Of a DNA stretch of 24,910 bases, positions 1-12,224 are shown piece by piece. The translations under genes and the position numbers were made by a program. The notes beneath the pieces were generated by a model. That model had not been told where the DNA came from. It saw only the letters and a list, made by a program, of their open reading frames with translations, and searched no databases. The stretch spans positions 981,901-1,006,810 of the forward strand of contig NW_003130355.1 of assembly GCF_000003605.2 (NCBI RefSeq), in the 5' to 3' direction. The DNA comes from Saccoglossus kowalevskii. Its lineage: Eukaryota > Hemichordata > Enteropneusta > Harrimaniidae. The stretch's first letter is position 1, and each line of letters starts with the position of its first letter.

Positions 1-3000
1 TTACCGAGAAAATACATAAGTCGCCTCCATGCATCAACTTTGAGAAGTAGGTTATTTTTTTCTAATTGTGTAAGTGTTGTTTTACACATATACAATACAC
101 CTAAAAGTGCGGCTATTTCGTTGCATCAACCATCTTATACGAACTCGGAGACGTGACCGTGAAAGGTGGGATTTCTTATTTGTGTCTTATTTTTCTTTTT
201 GTGTTACATAATCACTGCTTCATATGACACTGTGGTTTATGATGGGAATGTAGAGTAATACGTCGATTCAGGGACCAAACTTCTACCATCAGCGTAGTGT
301 TTCGAAGAACAAGAAGGTGCAGAGGTTGGAGGGTCGTGGAGTAAGGCAGTTGATGATAAAGGCTCTATAGTGTGAAGTTTGTGAATTACTGTTACCACAT
401 TAAATTTTAACATGTATCCAGTGAAATATTAACTAACGATAAGAATAATCTTGGAATCCTTTGGTTTTACAAGAAGAAGTATTGTATCCCACACATTTCA
501 ATCACTGGCTAAAATCTTTGTCCGATGCATCACCTATCAAGGCAGGTGACCAACTATGCCTATGTAATTCCAAATTACTTGCTATAGAATGAAAGGTTGA
601 ATTGGAGCATACAAATACACAACAAAGTATTGATTTCTTTAAAAATTCAGGGCATGGCAATACTGATAGCACGTGGGTAATACCAATATAAAAATGGCTG
701 TTAAAAAAGTTAGGGAACACACTAAACATTGATAAGATACCGTAGTACAGACAGTGATACCGATTCCCAAATATATATTCATGCTTCAGAAAATGCGTGA
801 GTACCAGGCACAAGACGTGAATTGGCATCTCTCAACTAAGGGTGATGAATGTACACACAATTACGATGAAGTAGCCGAAGACCCCAGTGACCAGCATCAT
901 TCTGTATTCAGTTTCCCACATTGACATTGAGCCAGCAATAAATGTGTATCTCAGAATCATATATACTCAATAACCTGAAAATCCAGTCTCAGAAGGAGAT
1001 AAAACCCGGAAACAAACTTCTAATTACCAACCATTATCCATTACACCGACTGACTGTGAGTTCTTAGAAAGGGTTAGATTGGATTAGATTACTGATCACG
1101 TCACATCACGCTATTGACGCAAGGAAGAACATGTATTATTATGACTTTCATATTAACTTTGACAAAAAATTACCTTTTTGTACCTCTTATCAGGTGACTA
1201 TTGCCTGGAAAAAATAGTATTATTATTATTAGTAGTATGCACTAAGTGGATACATACACAATATGTTGCATCCCGCTAGTGGAATTTCGAATAACCTCCG
1301 TACATGACATTTCTGCTAACATCAATTAGATGATTGTTTTATTGAAATGTCGTCCAGGTCAGGGTAGAGTAACAAAACTATCAAAATATCGTCACATGCA
1401 TGGTAGCCGTGACAACCATATGGCATGAGCCTAGTCCATTTGTGGTTACTATGACGCACATCTTTGATTTCATGTTTTCTATTTCCACTAGGCAGTATAT
1501 AGGTTGTTGTAAAAAAAAAAACATGACGGAACTTATCACCAAAATACAATAAGGGAATGCGAATGATGCCCCGGGCAGTTCTCGCGAAACACAGAGGGGA
1601 TTTCTTATATATGTTGCATCTTATATTACACTGTGCTATATATAAAACAAACCCCTAAAAATTACGTTATTGTTCCAGTGCTTGAATATGGTATTACTCT
1701 TCACTCTTACTCTATTACTCTTTCTCCAAGAAAGGCATTTCAAATACAAGGAAACGATGAACATGTCATTTTGAATTACGAATACATTTATAGAATGAAT
1801 TTACTGTGATATTGTAAAATAAAAGTGTTGTTATTAGAAATATTGATGTCCAAAAGTTAAGTTAAATGTGCGTTAATATACACTCAAATAGATAGATGGA
1901 ATAATAGAATGATATGATTTATCGAATATGTTACACGCGTAGTAGAGACTTTGCTCCAGAAACTAACGATATTCAAAGCGATCCTTTTGTGTGCGTTATT
2001 TTCGTAGTGAAATGCACGTTACCCGGCAAATATATTTTTCACAAAGTTCAAAATTTAAACGTGTGGCTAGAAAAAATACGTTAAATAGGGCGAAAATACT
2101 TCATCCCATTTTCAGGCGTGTCTAGCCAATTTACGTCTAGCGAGGAAACGTTTGAAAAAACAAAAATGTAATAGAAACTATTGTTAGGAGATTTATTATC
2201 AATATTCGAAAACCGAGTCAGAAAAGAAACTAATGTGTTTGAGAGTCCCATAATACATATTTTGCACATCACTCTTTATTTGTTAACATTCATCAAGGTG
2301 TGTACGTTATGTTCCCAACGTAGAACAAGAAAGGCATTAGCCTGTGCCTGAGTATGCATTGCGAAAATTGCATTTTTAATGCATATATTATACTTCTATC
2401 TGTTACCTATGCTATAATTTATTGGCGTGGTCAATATGAATATTTAGCAAAGTATAATTTATTTGTTCTTAAAAATCAAATAGTTTTTCCGACGTTAACG
2501 GATCTTCAGTAAATTGGAAAATATTGGAATTTCTGAATGAGAATGACCATTACTTTACTGTCATACCTGTTGAGTAAAGAGTGAACTGCCATATAAAATA
2601 GAATAATAAAGTGTAAGACGACCTGACATTTATCCACGAAACGAACACACAAACGGGCATGATGAGTGTATACCAATTGTTTTGTATCATAAAATCTCAA
2701 TATACAGACCAATAGTGCAAGAGTAACCTACATGTTTCAGTGGTGTTTATTGTACTACGTAAGTGTATTTTAACACTCCTGTAACAATTTGATAATTTAT
2801 TAATCTTTTTTATTTTCGGATTTTGTACTGGCCACTTGAATCTATTCCTTGTGAGAGTGTATGCCATGCATCTGACAATACGTGGAATTATGATACAAAC
2901 CCAATAATATAAGTATCGAAGTGAGTACAAAAGCCCCTTTAATCTTATCTCACACGAACGCTGAACTTTCTCAAATTGGTTGAAATATTGAAAGTGGGAA

Positions 3001-3270
3001 TGGAGGAAAATATTTTACACGAACAAAATATTACTAACGGCTTATATTAAAAATTCACCTGGAACAAGTGCCAAAAAGACTTTCAACAAATTATTAATCT
3101 TTAAGAATCACTTGTAAGTTATCCATTTTGACAAGTGTAATGCGTATTGGATTAAAAAAGATTGGACGAGATTTCAATAATCGTCTTCTAATTGTGAAAG
3201 TTTGCGAGATATCATGAAATTCATAAAAGATCTATTAGACAACCGATAATGCACGGTCGAACCCAGCTAG

Positions 3271-3293
3271 GATATAAACACTCCGTTTATATC
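3271..3293. repeat. Perfect 9-bp hairpin, 5-base loop
   Basis: GATATAAAC (3271-3279) and GTTTATATC (3285-3293) flank the loop actcc. Function unknown. Confidence 0.5.
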
Positions 3294-4169
3294 TACGTAG
3301 TCTGGCGCCAATGGTGATAGACTTTCTTTATTTTGGACGACTCAATAAGTCGACAATTTACCACTTCTGAGGCGATCGTTTCCTTTCTAGAGTATTTCAA
3401 CACACATATTTAGTTTTGTTTTATTCTACATCAAAAGTGGTTGCGGATTATGGTTATATAGACCTTTAAGAATTAATGCGTGTTTGTCGTGTGAGTTTTT
3501 CATAATTAATTAGACAAAACCAGCGATTTGTTAAATAATATATATTTCATGTCAATATTCAACAATAATATTAATTTTGCTTTTAATATATGACTTGAAG
3601 ATATATACATTAATTTGAATATTACAGCTAATACTAGACTTGGTCAATGATGAGATTGGAAAGCTATGTAGCTATATATATTTGGTTTGTTGAAACAAGT
3701 TTCTCATTAACATAATTTGACAATGTTTTGTGTGGTGTATCGGTGACGCCTACTTCGAGTCAACCACGCACGTTCACATGGTCTCTGTATAGTTGCGGAT
3801 GATGTTTAGTGTCGAAGATTTCCTTGTCACGAAGCGTTTGTTTGATTAACTACTATTTATATATTTGATCACGTTACCTTCAAACATGCACGCGACAAGT
3901 CGTGAGCATACACTCCGTGTGTTGCGTATGATCTCAAGAGATATGAGTACACGTGGGATTAAAACAACTTCTCACCACCATCTGGGGTTTTCCAGAAGGT
4001 TACATATTACTAAGTGTGCAATTTAATATCGGTACCAACCTATTAAGCAGTCTATACACTATACTGCGGCAATTCACTGATTAAAAAGGCACTGAAATAA
4101 AGTAGGCATACTAGCTATATCATATATCTTAGAGAGTGGGAATATTATGGGTGCATTTTTAGTTGGTGT

Positions 4170-4189
4170 GGGGGAGGGAGGTGGGTGGG
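4170..4189 (+). other. G-quadruplex motif
   Basis: Four runs of three or more G separated by 1-4 bases (runs at 4170-4174, 4176-4178, 4183-4185 and 4187-4189) meet the canonical G4 pattern on the plus strand, isolated in AT-rich DNA. Confidence 0.7.
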
Positions 4190-4478
4190 TGGTAACAATA
4201 ACTGTACCAATACGATAGGTAAACTGCGAGCAATGTATTAACATACACGCGCAACCGTGTTGACATATATTTACTATTATAATAATCGATTGAATGAAGC
4301 ACCTGTCTGATTCTTCTTACTCAATAGTAGTTATCACATTGCAAGAAACTAGATTTTGAAACAGACTAGACCATCAGACATAAAACAAGTTGAGCAAGAC
4401 AGCCAAAACGTAACCCTTGAGATCTATGTCCTTCTACTTAGCTAGTATATGACTGATTGTTCTATCACACAAACCCAT

Positions 4479-4501
4479 TTAATTATTAATTAATTATTAA
4501 A
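4479..4501. repeat. Tandem 11-mer TTAATTATTAA x2
   Basis: Two abutting copies of TTAATTATTAA are bracketed by the inverted heptamers ACAAACC (4469-4475) and GGTTTGT (4514-4520). This is low-complexity AT sequence. Confidence 0.5.
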
Positions 4502-6420
4502 CATGGAAAGTGCGGTTTGTTTGATTCATATTGAAATGTGACTACTTATTTGACAACTATGTGAATAATTTGTACTGTGAGGTCTGATCTATTTATTTGA
4601 TACGCGTGTTAACAAATAGGCCGTGGCGTGTTTCATTTTCATTCATACAACTGTCATGACCACTGGTAAACTGTACATGTTTTGTGTTTGTCATCTTGTA
4701 GTTGGCTTCCACGCTGGACTGAGTACGAGTAATCGAACTTAAAACAGGGCACTTTGCAAAACTTGAAAATTACAGTACTGTCAAGCGTCAACATGATAAA
4801 TTAATACAATGGGCGTACACAATGTTCGTGTCATTGCGCTTGGTCAATGGCACAAGGGTTAATATTTAATAGACACGACGAATGAATTTGAAAAAGATGG
4901 AAAATCAATGCCTCAATTTTGCTCTTCAGTGGAATGTCAAGCGACATGATCTGTATTAGTAATACTTCCATCTATTATTAATAAGGGTACGTCTATGTAG
5001 CAATAACACATCAGATTTCCGGTGCCAACAGCATTTAATAATGCAGAGTATAAAAAGGATCGTTTACGCAACGTGTATTAAATGTTTTAATAGAAGCCAT
5101 ACTGATATATAACTAAAATTAGTGAGCGAATCATGACACGAATTTATGAATAATAATTACCCGTTTATTACCAAACCAGTCAAAGTTTATAAACATAGTT
5201 ATTATATTAATGTACATCAATACTCTTCTGAAAATGAAAGATTGTAGGGGAAAGTCAGATTAGAACTTCCATTGTATCTCAATTCGGTAAAACAGAAACG
5301 TTTCCCTCTTCGTTAATCGACTTGGTGCGTCGTTGGTCAGTCCAGATTTTAGCGGCACGCAGTTTCTCGTTTAGGAATGGCACAGCATTGAATCTAGAAA
5401 TGTATATAAAGTATGGTAGGAAAACCGGTTATTCTGATTACATTTCTTCTAGATGACTACAGGGCCCATTTCAAAATTAGCGGATAGCGATAATTGTTGG
5501 GTGGAATTGACAAAAGTAGAATTCCAGCTGTTCATGTTGCTTGAATTATCCAATGTTCTCTAAAAACTGAGTGATATTTGTCTGTACTATGAGTACTGGT
5601 CGGTCAATATGGTTGTTTCCTGCTAGTATGTCCATAATATATCAACTAGGCTATGAGGAGTGTGTGTTAGGAGTCACAGAGGTGATTGTTAGATGTAGAT
5701 ATATACTATAATATGAAATAAAAACAAGATGTCAAGTCGTGTTTTACTTTGTTCAATATTGTCAATTTCCTTCTTTCTTTTGTCCTGAAAGTGGTACATG
5801 TATAACCAATGTGAACTTTTTTTTAATTTTCAAATACCCATGAAGCATGTACACAATTAAAAAGTAAAAGCAGATATGTCTTGTAATGAGAAACAAAGTG
5901 AATATCTAAACGAACATTTTTTAAATGCTACCGACAAAAGGCTCGAAACGTCTTGTTATGTTGAATATTTACTTACTATATCATGTGACGAATAAGATGC
6001 AGTGCCACTGACTAGAATATAATAAGAGACGTGATTCTTCTAAAATAAAACGATGTGCAGAGAATCAATATACAAAATAAGCCCAAACTGCATATTATTG
6101 ATGACATACATTTTCTCAGCATTTTTTACATTTAGTGATGGTACTTCAGAAACAAAACAGTGACCACAAAAACGACGAATTCTGCTTCGAACCTTGAATG
6201 TGTAGCTTTCCAATAGGCAAGAATGGCAAGAGATGGGATTTATGTTGTATCGTCATCAGTATATTATTATCTTTATTATATATCACTTGTCCTAGATTAC
6301 TGGTTCGCATTTCCCAACTCAATCTCGGGGACGAGTAGTATTTGTAGCACGAGCACCTGAGTACACGGAGTTGTTACATTTCGTTATTTTTTCCTCGGTA
6401 TTATTGTTGTAATACGGTTG

Positions 6421-7011
6421 TCAGTCAGTCGTTCGCTTGTGTTTTTTATACGAATTGTGATTTTGGAAACTGTCTCCATTTTCATTAACTGTGTCACTAT
6501 TTATACCCACGCCCGTTTGGTGTCGTTTTATGCCAGTGACTATTATTGGCACACACACGACGGTCAATAAGGAAGGCTGGCATACGTGCTCTAGCAATTG
6601 CCTTACTTGTGCACGACATGCGGAATTGATTTTAAACCCATTAGTGGTTAGAATCAACATTTCACTGTCGTTCCATTCGATTTCCGATTCAACAAGTAAA
6701 TAAGCAAATACAATATACAGTCCGCGTGTCGACAGTGAAGATACCATTATATCGGCAACGCCACCTACACAATGCAAGAGTGGTCAAATTATTCTTGAAT
6801 TTAAGGAATCGCTTTTATAGATAAGTATAGACAGATATTGATTCGCCGTTTCGACGTGTGATACACTTATGGCAGAATGGGCATGTTCACGACATGACTT
6901 TCTACTATCATGGCTTTTTACCAGTAATGACCAAATGAAAGTGTCATTCTCTTTGGCATGACCACGAACTTGTGACTGTAATACACGGATATCTCCGTTT
7001 GTGATTTTCAT
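6421..7011 (-). pseudogene. Unrecognised coding-like island with one in-frame TGA
   Basis: Starting at an ATG at 7011 (G at -3, in-frame TGA five codons upstream) the minus strand is open for 75 codons, meets TGA at 6786-6784, and continues in the same frame for another 120 or so codons to a stop at 6421. The stretch is visibly richer in G+C than its surroundings and uses varied codons, unlike typical AT-rich random ORFs. The first part is hydrophilic (for example VRGHAKENDTFIWSLLVKSH). The second has two mildly hydrophobic stretches (GLYIVFAYLLV and LLTVVCVPIIVTG) and a lysine-rich end (SYKKHKRTTD). No family is recognised and no splice pair that would remove the TGA is obvious. It may be a pseudogene, a gene with a sequencing error, an exon fragment, or chance. 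Confidence 0.3.
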
Positions 7012-7507
7012 ATCTTTAGGTTTTCACTGTTTTATTTTATGTTGAACATAAAACTAACTGCGAACTCACCGTACATTATACACCTAACGTTTATGGTTGA
7101 TGCGGGAACCTAAAACTAAATTTACATTGCGACTACATGTTTTTCATGGCAAGAATTTATGACAAAATCGCAATAATGTTATGTGTGATAATTAAACTCC
7201 GCTATGTGACCTAGGTAGAAGCGTTATACTCTAGTGTGTGAACAACTATAAAAAAAACTTCCAATTCACTATAGGAATAGAGTAAATATATTAATACACA
7301 CATAGTTGACAGCAGTATTAATACATAGGTACATTCCGTTTAATATGCGTCGCTTGTCGCTTGTAAACATCTCGAAGACATGATTAAAATGATAGTCTAG
7401 TCTGATATACATCTGATGATTATCGGATGTTATGTGCTAACATCGTAGAACGCATCGACCAGACGCGCCCCTATAAATTGATGCTGACCTTACAATATTG
7501 TGCCAAA

Positions 7508-7562
7508 GTGATTGAATTCAAGGCAAACGCGTCTTGTGGATGCCATCATTTAATTCAATCAC
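7508..7562. repeat. Perfect 11-bp inverted repeat with 33-base spacer
   Basis: GTGATTGAATT (7508-7518) and AATTCAATCAC (7552-7562) are exact inverted copies. The spacer is less AT-rich than its surroundings. No gene overlaps it. Confidence 0.6.
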
Positions 7563-8599
7563 AGTGTGCTCTTCTGTAATCACTTGCTATGAGATTAAAT
7601 CAAAACGTCATTAGTCACATGCCAGCGGTTTATACCGAATGAATATTATTGTATTGAAACGCAACCAACGAAGACTGTTGTGGCTGTTATTTGATAGATT
7701 ATGGTTTATATTGAAAATGTAATTATTCTCTAGTTTATTACATACGAATTCGAAGACCAATTAAAAAAATATGGTTTGACCTAACCAACGTACACGAAAC
7801 AAATATACCGGAATATATGAAAGCCACATTCAAGTGTATGCCTGACAACTAAATACTATCAACTCAATTTATCATTATTAAATGTCGAAGATTCATTTGA
7901 ATTGTCAATACTGTATGCCACGTCTTACATACCGTACTTCGAATATAATCAACCGTGGAAGGCTGCCAAGTTACGTAAATGTCAAACGCGTTGAATGCAT
8001 TCATCTATCACAAATAAGACTCCATATGAGAAGGAAGACCTTGACGAATTAACTATATACTGGTGTCTGACAGGCGTTTTCAGTCCGCATCTCTATAACC
8101 ACTTTTAATCTCAGTATACTGTAGAGTGCATTATCGAATGGCGATAATCAATTCGTTGATCGTGTGCTGTATTAATTATGGTCATTTATTGAATATCTGA
8201 TCTGATACAAAATTATAACTTGCAACAATGCAACATGATTTACTGATATTTCAGAAATAAATAAGAAAGGAACGCTCTATAAAAGCAGTTATCGGGTATT
8301 GAAAATACTATTAAAATGCAATCAATAAACCCTTTCGAGACACAACGAGAAGCAATAGCGTTGCAAAGAACATTGCAGAGAAAGGGAAATTGCGTTTTTG
8401 TGGAGTAGAAGATTTAATAAATACTTACAGACAGACAACGTTTAGGGACGTAGTAGAAGTTCTCAAGAAGTCATATTATTATTGAATATCTATTATAGAA
8501 GAATTGATTTTGATAGTTGATATTATTCTATATATTTTACAAAAGTCAATGCTTCACACTAAATACACAGTACATCATACGTAACCTTCACGCGATCAC

Positions 8600-8645
8600 G
8601 TAATTGCAAAGTAAATAATTTTGTGATTGCAAAGTAAATGATTTT
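8600..8645. repeat. Tandem duplication, 2 x 23 bp
   Basis: Units 8600-8622 and 8623-8645 differ at two positions (core ATTGCAAAGTAAAT) and abut exactly, indicating a recent local duplication. Confidence 0.8.
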
Positions 8646-8785
8646 TTTTTCTGAAAAATAGATTGAATCAGAAGAAACATCCTTGAAGCGATTTTGCATA
8701 ACATTTCTACATTTGTGTTTTTACTAGAATATTGTGTTCGTTTTGTCCAAATATGTGAATTGATAACAAATTTATATCTTTGAAG

Positions 8786-8930
8786 AAAGTGTCCGCTGAT
8801 CATTTACTTGCTCGTTTTGATATTAGAATTAAACAAAGATATACACTAATTTGCACGTCAATAGGTGAAGAGTGTGTTTGCATTGATTGCATCAATGAAC
8901 ATAAAACAATCTTTTCTTCCGACAATATTG
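8786..8930 (+). other. Weak candidate exon with a cysteine/histidine cluster
   Basis: The frame is open from an AG near 8783-8788 to a good donor (atattg|gtaagc) at 8931. It includes EECVCIDCINEH, which loosely resembles the C-x2-C part of a B-box zinc finger. The remaining zinc ligands are not in place, and the acceptor is weak. No family is assigned. Confidence 0.13.
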
Positions 8931-9941
8931 GTAAGCATTCAAATCCATGTTCTACTAGTTTTTCGTTTATTATTTAAAATAATGTGATCAGTATCAAGAA
9001 TGTGGCGTGTAAAGTTTCTAATTAGGATGTACAGCTATGAAATTATCATAGAACAACTATAGCTGCGATTTCGGAAAAGTGCCAAATACAACATATTACT
9101 ACGTTAAAATAAGCGAAAATGGCACATAAAACATCTCTCGTTATAACAAATTACATGGTCTAAAAGCCAACACAACAACACTTTAGGGTGCACCAATGCT
9201 GGAATATTGTATAACAAACAATTGTGACTTCTGTATTTTTTCTTACTCAAACACACACCGTGTTCTTATTTTCCTCTCCGAAGTCATTAACGAGATCGAA
9301 TGTACAGATACGTGGCATATTTTTTTTACTTATCAACACGTGCGTAAACTAATGAGAACATGAATGTAAGTTCGGTAGTTCATATATATGTTGCTGTTCA
9401 CACAGTGTTACGAGAAAATAAACACGTAGGTAGTTTAATGAATAAGTACCTATTTATGTGTACGTCATTTTTTCTATTTCTTTTGACTTTATTAAAATCA
9501 CCATTCAAAATTGATTTTAAATCGTCACGAAAAGTAATCAAATTAAATTCTCAACTCAATATGGATTGAACAGTACAATTACATACAACCCAGTCAAATT
9601 GGGATCACACAGTCTCATCCACAATTGTTAAATTATAATTGCAAGCATATCAAACCGTGCATATCATGTTTTTTTTTATATAAATATTTTCACAAACTCC
9701 ATAAACTGAAACTATATTTCATTTTAAAGACGAAACATCAAAACAAGCAAACAATATAGCATAATGAATCGTGAATTCGTCATGAACACCAGTCATAACG
9801 CCTCAATTATTACTTGATGATATTATTAAACTCGTATTAATATGTTTATATTCACAATACGTCATCAAACAATACATGGCACAATTCTGATAGCAGGCAT
9901 TACCGGAAAAGTATACGAAAATTCAATTCATTTATACTCAC

Positions 9942-9994
9942 ACATCACTTCACCCAGCAACCATGGTCGTATGACATTACAACATAGAAATATA
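9942..9994 (-). pseudogene. Partial second copy of the GPCR first-exon 3' end
   Basis: Bases 9974-9942 repeat the last 33 bases of the TM1-TM2 exon (10131-10099) with four differences, and every difference is synonymous, so both copies encode IRPWLLGEVM plus the first base of the cysteine codon. The donor is kept as gtgagt. Similarity stops abruptly upstream. There the same frame stays open for seven unrelated codons, back to a weak AG at 9995-9996, and reaches an in-frame TAA a few codons further on. It is 157 bases from the intact copy. It could be a relic of a tandem exon duplication, or the 3' part of an alternative exon with an unusual acceptor; the chosen 5' limit is a guess. The homology itself is clear. 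Confidence 0.7.
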
Positions 9995-10098
9995 CTTATT
10001 TACTATGAAATTGCATGTGTGTTTGTATTTCCCATGGTAAAGGGTATATCATCTCCGTAACATACGTATGTTTAAGTAACAGACTACATTAGACTTAC

Positions 10099-10402
10099 AC
10101 ATTACTTCACCTAGCAGCCAGGGTCGTATGATATACGTCTCCAGCAAGGCTACCGGCATACAGAAAACCAACACAAGTAAATCGGCCACGCTGAGATTCA
10201 CCAAGAAATAGTTGGTAGAGTTGCCCATGTCTTTGTTGCAGCATACAACGAATAGGACTAACACGTTACCAATCACGCCGAGTATGAATATTATCACATA
10301 AAAGACGGTGGTGATAATTATTGTATAACTCGAAAGTTTGTACTCATCTACGGTATTGTTGACAGCCTGGTACATCGATTCACTGGAGTTCAAAGAGTCC
10401 AT
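10099..10402 (-). CDS. Peptide GPCR first coding exon (N-terminus, TM1, TM2)
   Basis: This is the amino-terminal exon of a class A peptide G-protein-coupled receptor, a plasma-membrane protein that signals through G proteins. It encodes 101 residues plus one base of the next codon. The extracellular N-terminus carries sequons at N5 (NSS) and N15 (NNT). TM1 spans about residues 28-53 with the conserved GVIGN. TM2 spans about 64-88 with NLSVADLL, including the conserved aspartate. RPWLLGEVM then leads into the TM3 cysteine. The ATG at 10402 has A at -3 and G at +4, and an in-frame TGA lies about 20 codons upstream with no other ATG between. The exon ends ATG T|gtaagt, a strong phase-1 donor. 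The intron position directly at the TM3 cysteine fits the acceptor of the TM3-TM7 exon at 13123, but that exon lies upstream on this strand, so the two may belong to different genes. Receptor class is certain; the ligand is unknown. Confidence 0.9.
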
Positions 10403-12176
10403 CTTCACGACTCGATGTGTATCGTAGTTGCTGTAAATAGCAGGTCTGTTCTTCGCTCAATTCAAATGCGCAGCAGACTACGCGCATTCACAAATATAGC
10501 ATGCCAGCCATGAATAATTAACTATGGACTCCCTAACGTGTTCAGAAAAAAACAGACGTCATCATTAGACCATTCGCGTAAGTATAATAGCTCGTGTCAT
10601 CTACTAATACGTAAGTATATATGAGACAAGCCCCAATAACACATGGCATAATAAGTGTGGTTGCAGGCATACTTCAATACCGAACTCATCATAGAACAAT
10701 GCGATTGTCTAGAATAGAGCGAAACAAAGAATAACGTGTCAGTTATTCCGAACTTTATCGCCTGCACGTCCATGATGAGTTTGTCATTGAACTAAATGTT
10801 GATCCTAAAATAATCAGATACTATATTGAATCGTATATAGATTTCATCGAAAAATTGATGTTTAGATCATATTTATCATGTGATCATGAACATTGTTAAA
10901 CATATTTCAGAATTTTCTGGAAAGTGGGAATGCAAATAAAATAGTTATATTTCGTAATAAAACCGTGTTTTACTGTTCTTTGTTGGAGCGGTCTTTATTA
11001 ACAATAAAGAAAGGCCAAAATGTTTTTATAATGATATAGTAAAAATAGAACTTGTGCAAAACAACGATATGATATTTCATTATATAGTATGATTTACGTT
11101 TTGCCGTACATGGTTATTACACATAACAATAAATGTCACTTTTCATATGTCTTATCTAAAATAAAACTGTAACTTACTTATTCATCCATTCATTGCAGAT
11201 GAGGTACATACGAAGAATATGCCTCACTCCATAATCCCAGATAACAAAGAAATTAGTCTTATATTATTTATAAAGGAAATAAATAAATAACTGAATTAGA
11301 TGGTGAATGTTATTAAATGGGTCTATTGATGAAAATAGATTCAAGCAAATGGGAGACGCGTAGTATAATATAATCAACCCAGGATGAAGTGAGATGTTTA
11401 TTTGGTTGGAATTAATTAACTTCGCGAAGACGAATCCGGATTCAGGTTAATATACATACACTATACAAATGAAAGGAAAGAAAATGTCTCAACCCACAAC
11501 ATATACAGCAATTTGATAAACAGCAACCATATCATCGTTTAATAAAACGCTCGCTATTGCCGCCTTGTACGAAGGCATTTGGCTATTTTGTTGATGAGTC
11601 TTATAAAAACAGTTTGCGACACCTAACAGAGCGTTGATTGATTTCGTACAAATTAATGCATTGAATTATTACGCATCGATGCTTCAATAATCGGAGGCAG
11701 AATACCATAATCTTAGTTCAGTTCAAGTACGTACGACGTCTCGGTGATCTAAAAGCTGAAGTTTCTTCTTTTTAACACACGATAAACCCACATGTCTTGA
11801 TAAATTGGCTGCAGTTACTATTGTATACATATCATACACGATTTCTGTACGTTGCAGTTTAGTCTACGACGTTGGGGTATCGTCATTCAGTTGTATTTTC
11901 CTCCTGACAATTACTTACTTACTATATGGAGTCAATTAAAGATATAGCAACATTTATATAAATATTATATTACAAAATCTGACATTAATATATTAAGGGT
12001 ATTCATTAATTTTCAAGGCAGTCTTTTGAAGTTTAACCAAATCCGGCTTTTAGTAATCCGGTAAACGCTCGTCAAATTAACGGAAGCATGTTGTATTTCT
12101 CAACAGTTAGGGCATGGCACGACCTTAACCGTTCAGTTTATATTATTGCGCCGTTTGAATACTTGAGTAGAACTGC
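10403..12176. other. Non-coding stretch between the two GPCR exons
   Basis: It holds the 5' flank of the first exon (10403-10500, less AT-rich, with a possible 5' UTR acceptor ctatttacag about 30 bases before the ATG), then AT-rich sequence and the palindromes at 11420. No other gene is visible. Confidence 0.6.
11420..11443. repeat. Two adjacent perfect palindromes
   Basis: CTTCGCGAAG (11420-11429) and GAATCCGGATTC (11432-11443) are each fully self-complementary and lie two bases apart. Such dyads can be dimeric protein binding sites; no factor is assigned. Confidence 0.6.
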
Positions 12177-12182
12177 TTTATT
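12177..12182 (-). promoter_or_regulatory. Poly(A) signal AATAAA after the GPCR stop codon
   Basis: A canonical AATAAA on the minus strand lies about 43 bases past the TGA stop of the TM3-TM7 exon. The distance is short but normal for a compact 3' UTR. AATAAA is common by chance in AT-rich DNA, so its use is inferred from position. Confidence 0.5.
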
Positions 12183-12224
12183 CCGATCGATCACGCGAGA
12201 TGTTCTCCACAATTGTACGTGGCT

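Larger units (their letters stand above)
1..6420. other. Non-coding stretch
   Basis: No ORF here looks like a protein; the longest (502-828, minus, 108 codons) is of the length expected by chance. The contents are short AT-rich repeats, poly-A/T tracts, the hairpin at 3271 and the G4 motif at 4170. No RNA gene was recognised. Confidence 0.6.
7012..9934. other. Non-coding stretch downstream of the GPCR first exon
   Basis: On the minus strand this is where the intron and the TM3-TM7 exon of the receptor starting at 10402 should be. No TM3-TM7 coding sequence is present, intact or visibly broken. Only the repeats at 7508 and 8600 and a weak exon candidate at 8786 were seen. Confidence 0.6.

Noticed and set aside
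502-828. 108-codon minus-strand ORF with a true ATG
   Set aside because: About one ORF this long is expected by chance in 25 kb of DNA this AT-rich; no recognisable domain, and base composition is like its flanks.
3253-3265. Minus-strand GGGTTCGACC resembling a tRNA B box
   Set aside because: The flanking bases cannot form a T-arm stem and no A box or acceptor stem is present.
5049-5058. TATA-box-like TATAAAAAGG on the plus strand
   Set aside because: No gene follows it, and such matches are frequent in AT-rich DNA.
9842-10060. Plus-strand ORF of 72 codons
   Set aside because: Overlaps the antisense of the receptor exon-end duplicate; it resembles no protein and ends in intronic sequence.
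2986-10934. Shared 13-mer GAAAGTGGGAATG near 2990 and 10921
   Set aside because: Matches of this length between two places in a 25-kb AT-rich window are expected by chance, and the flanks do not align.
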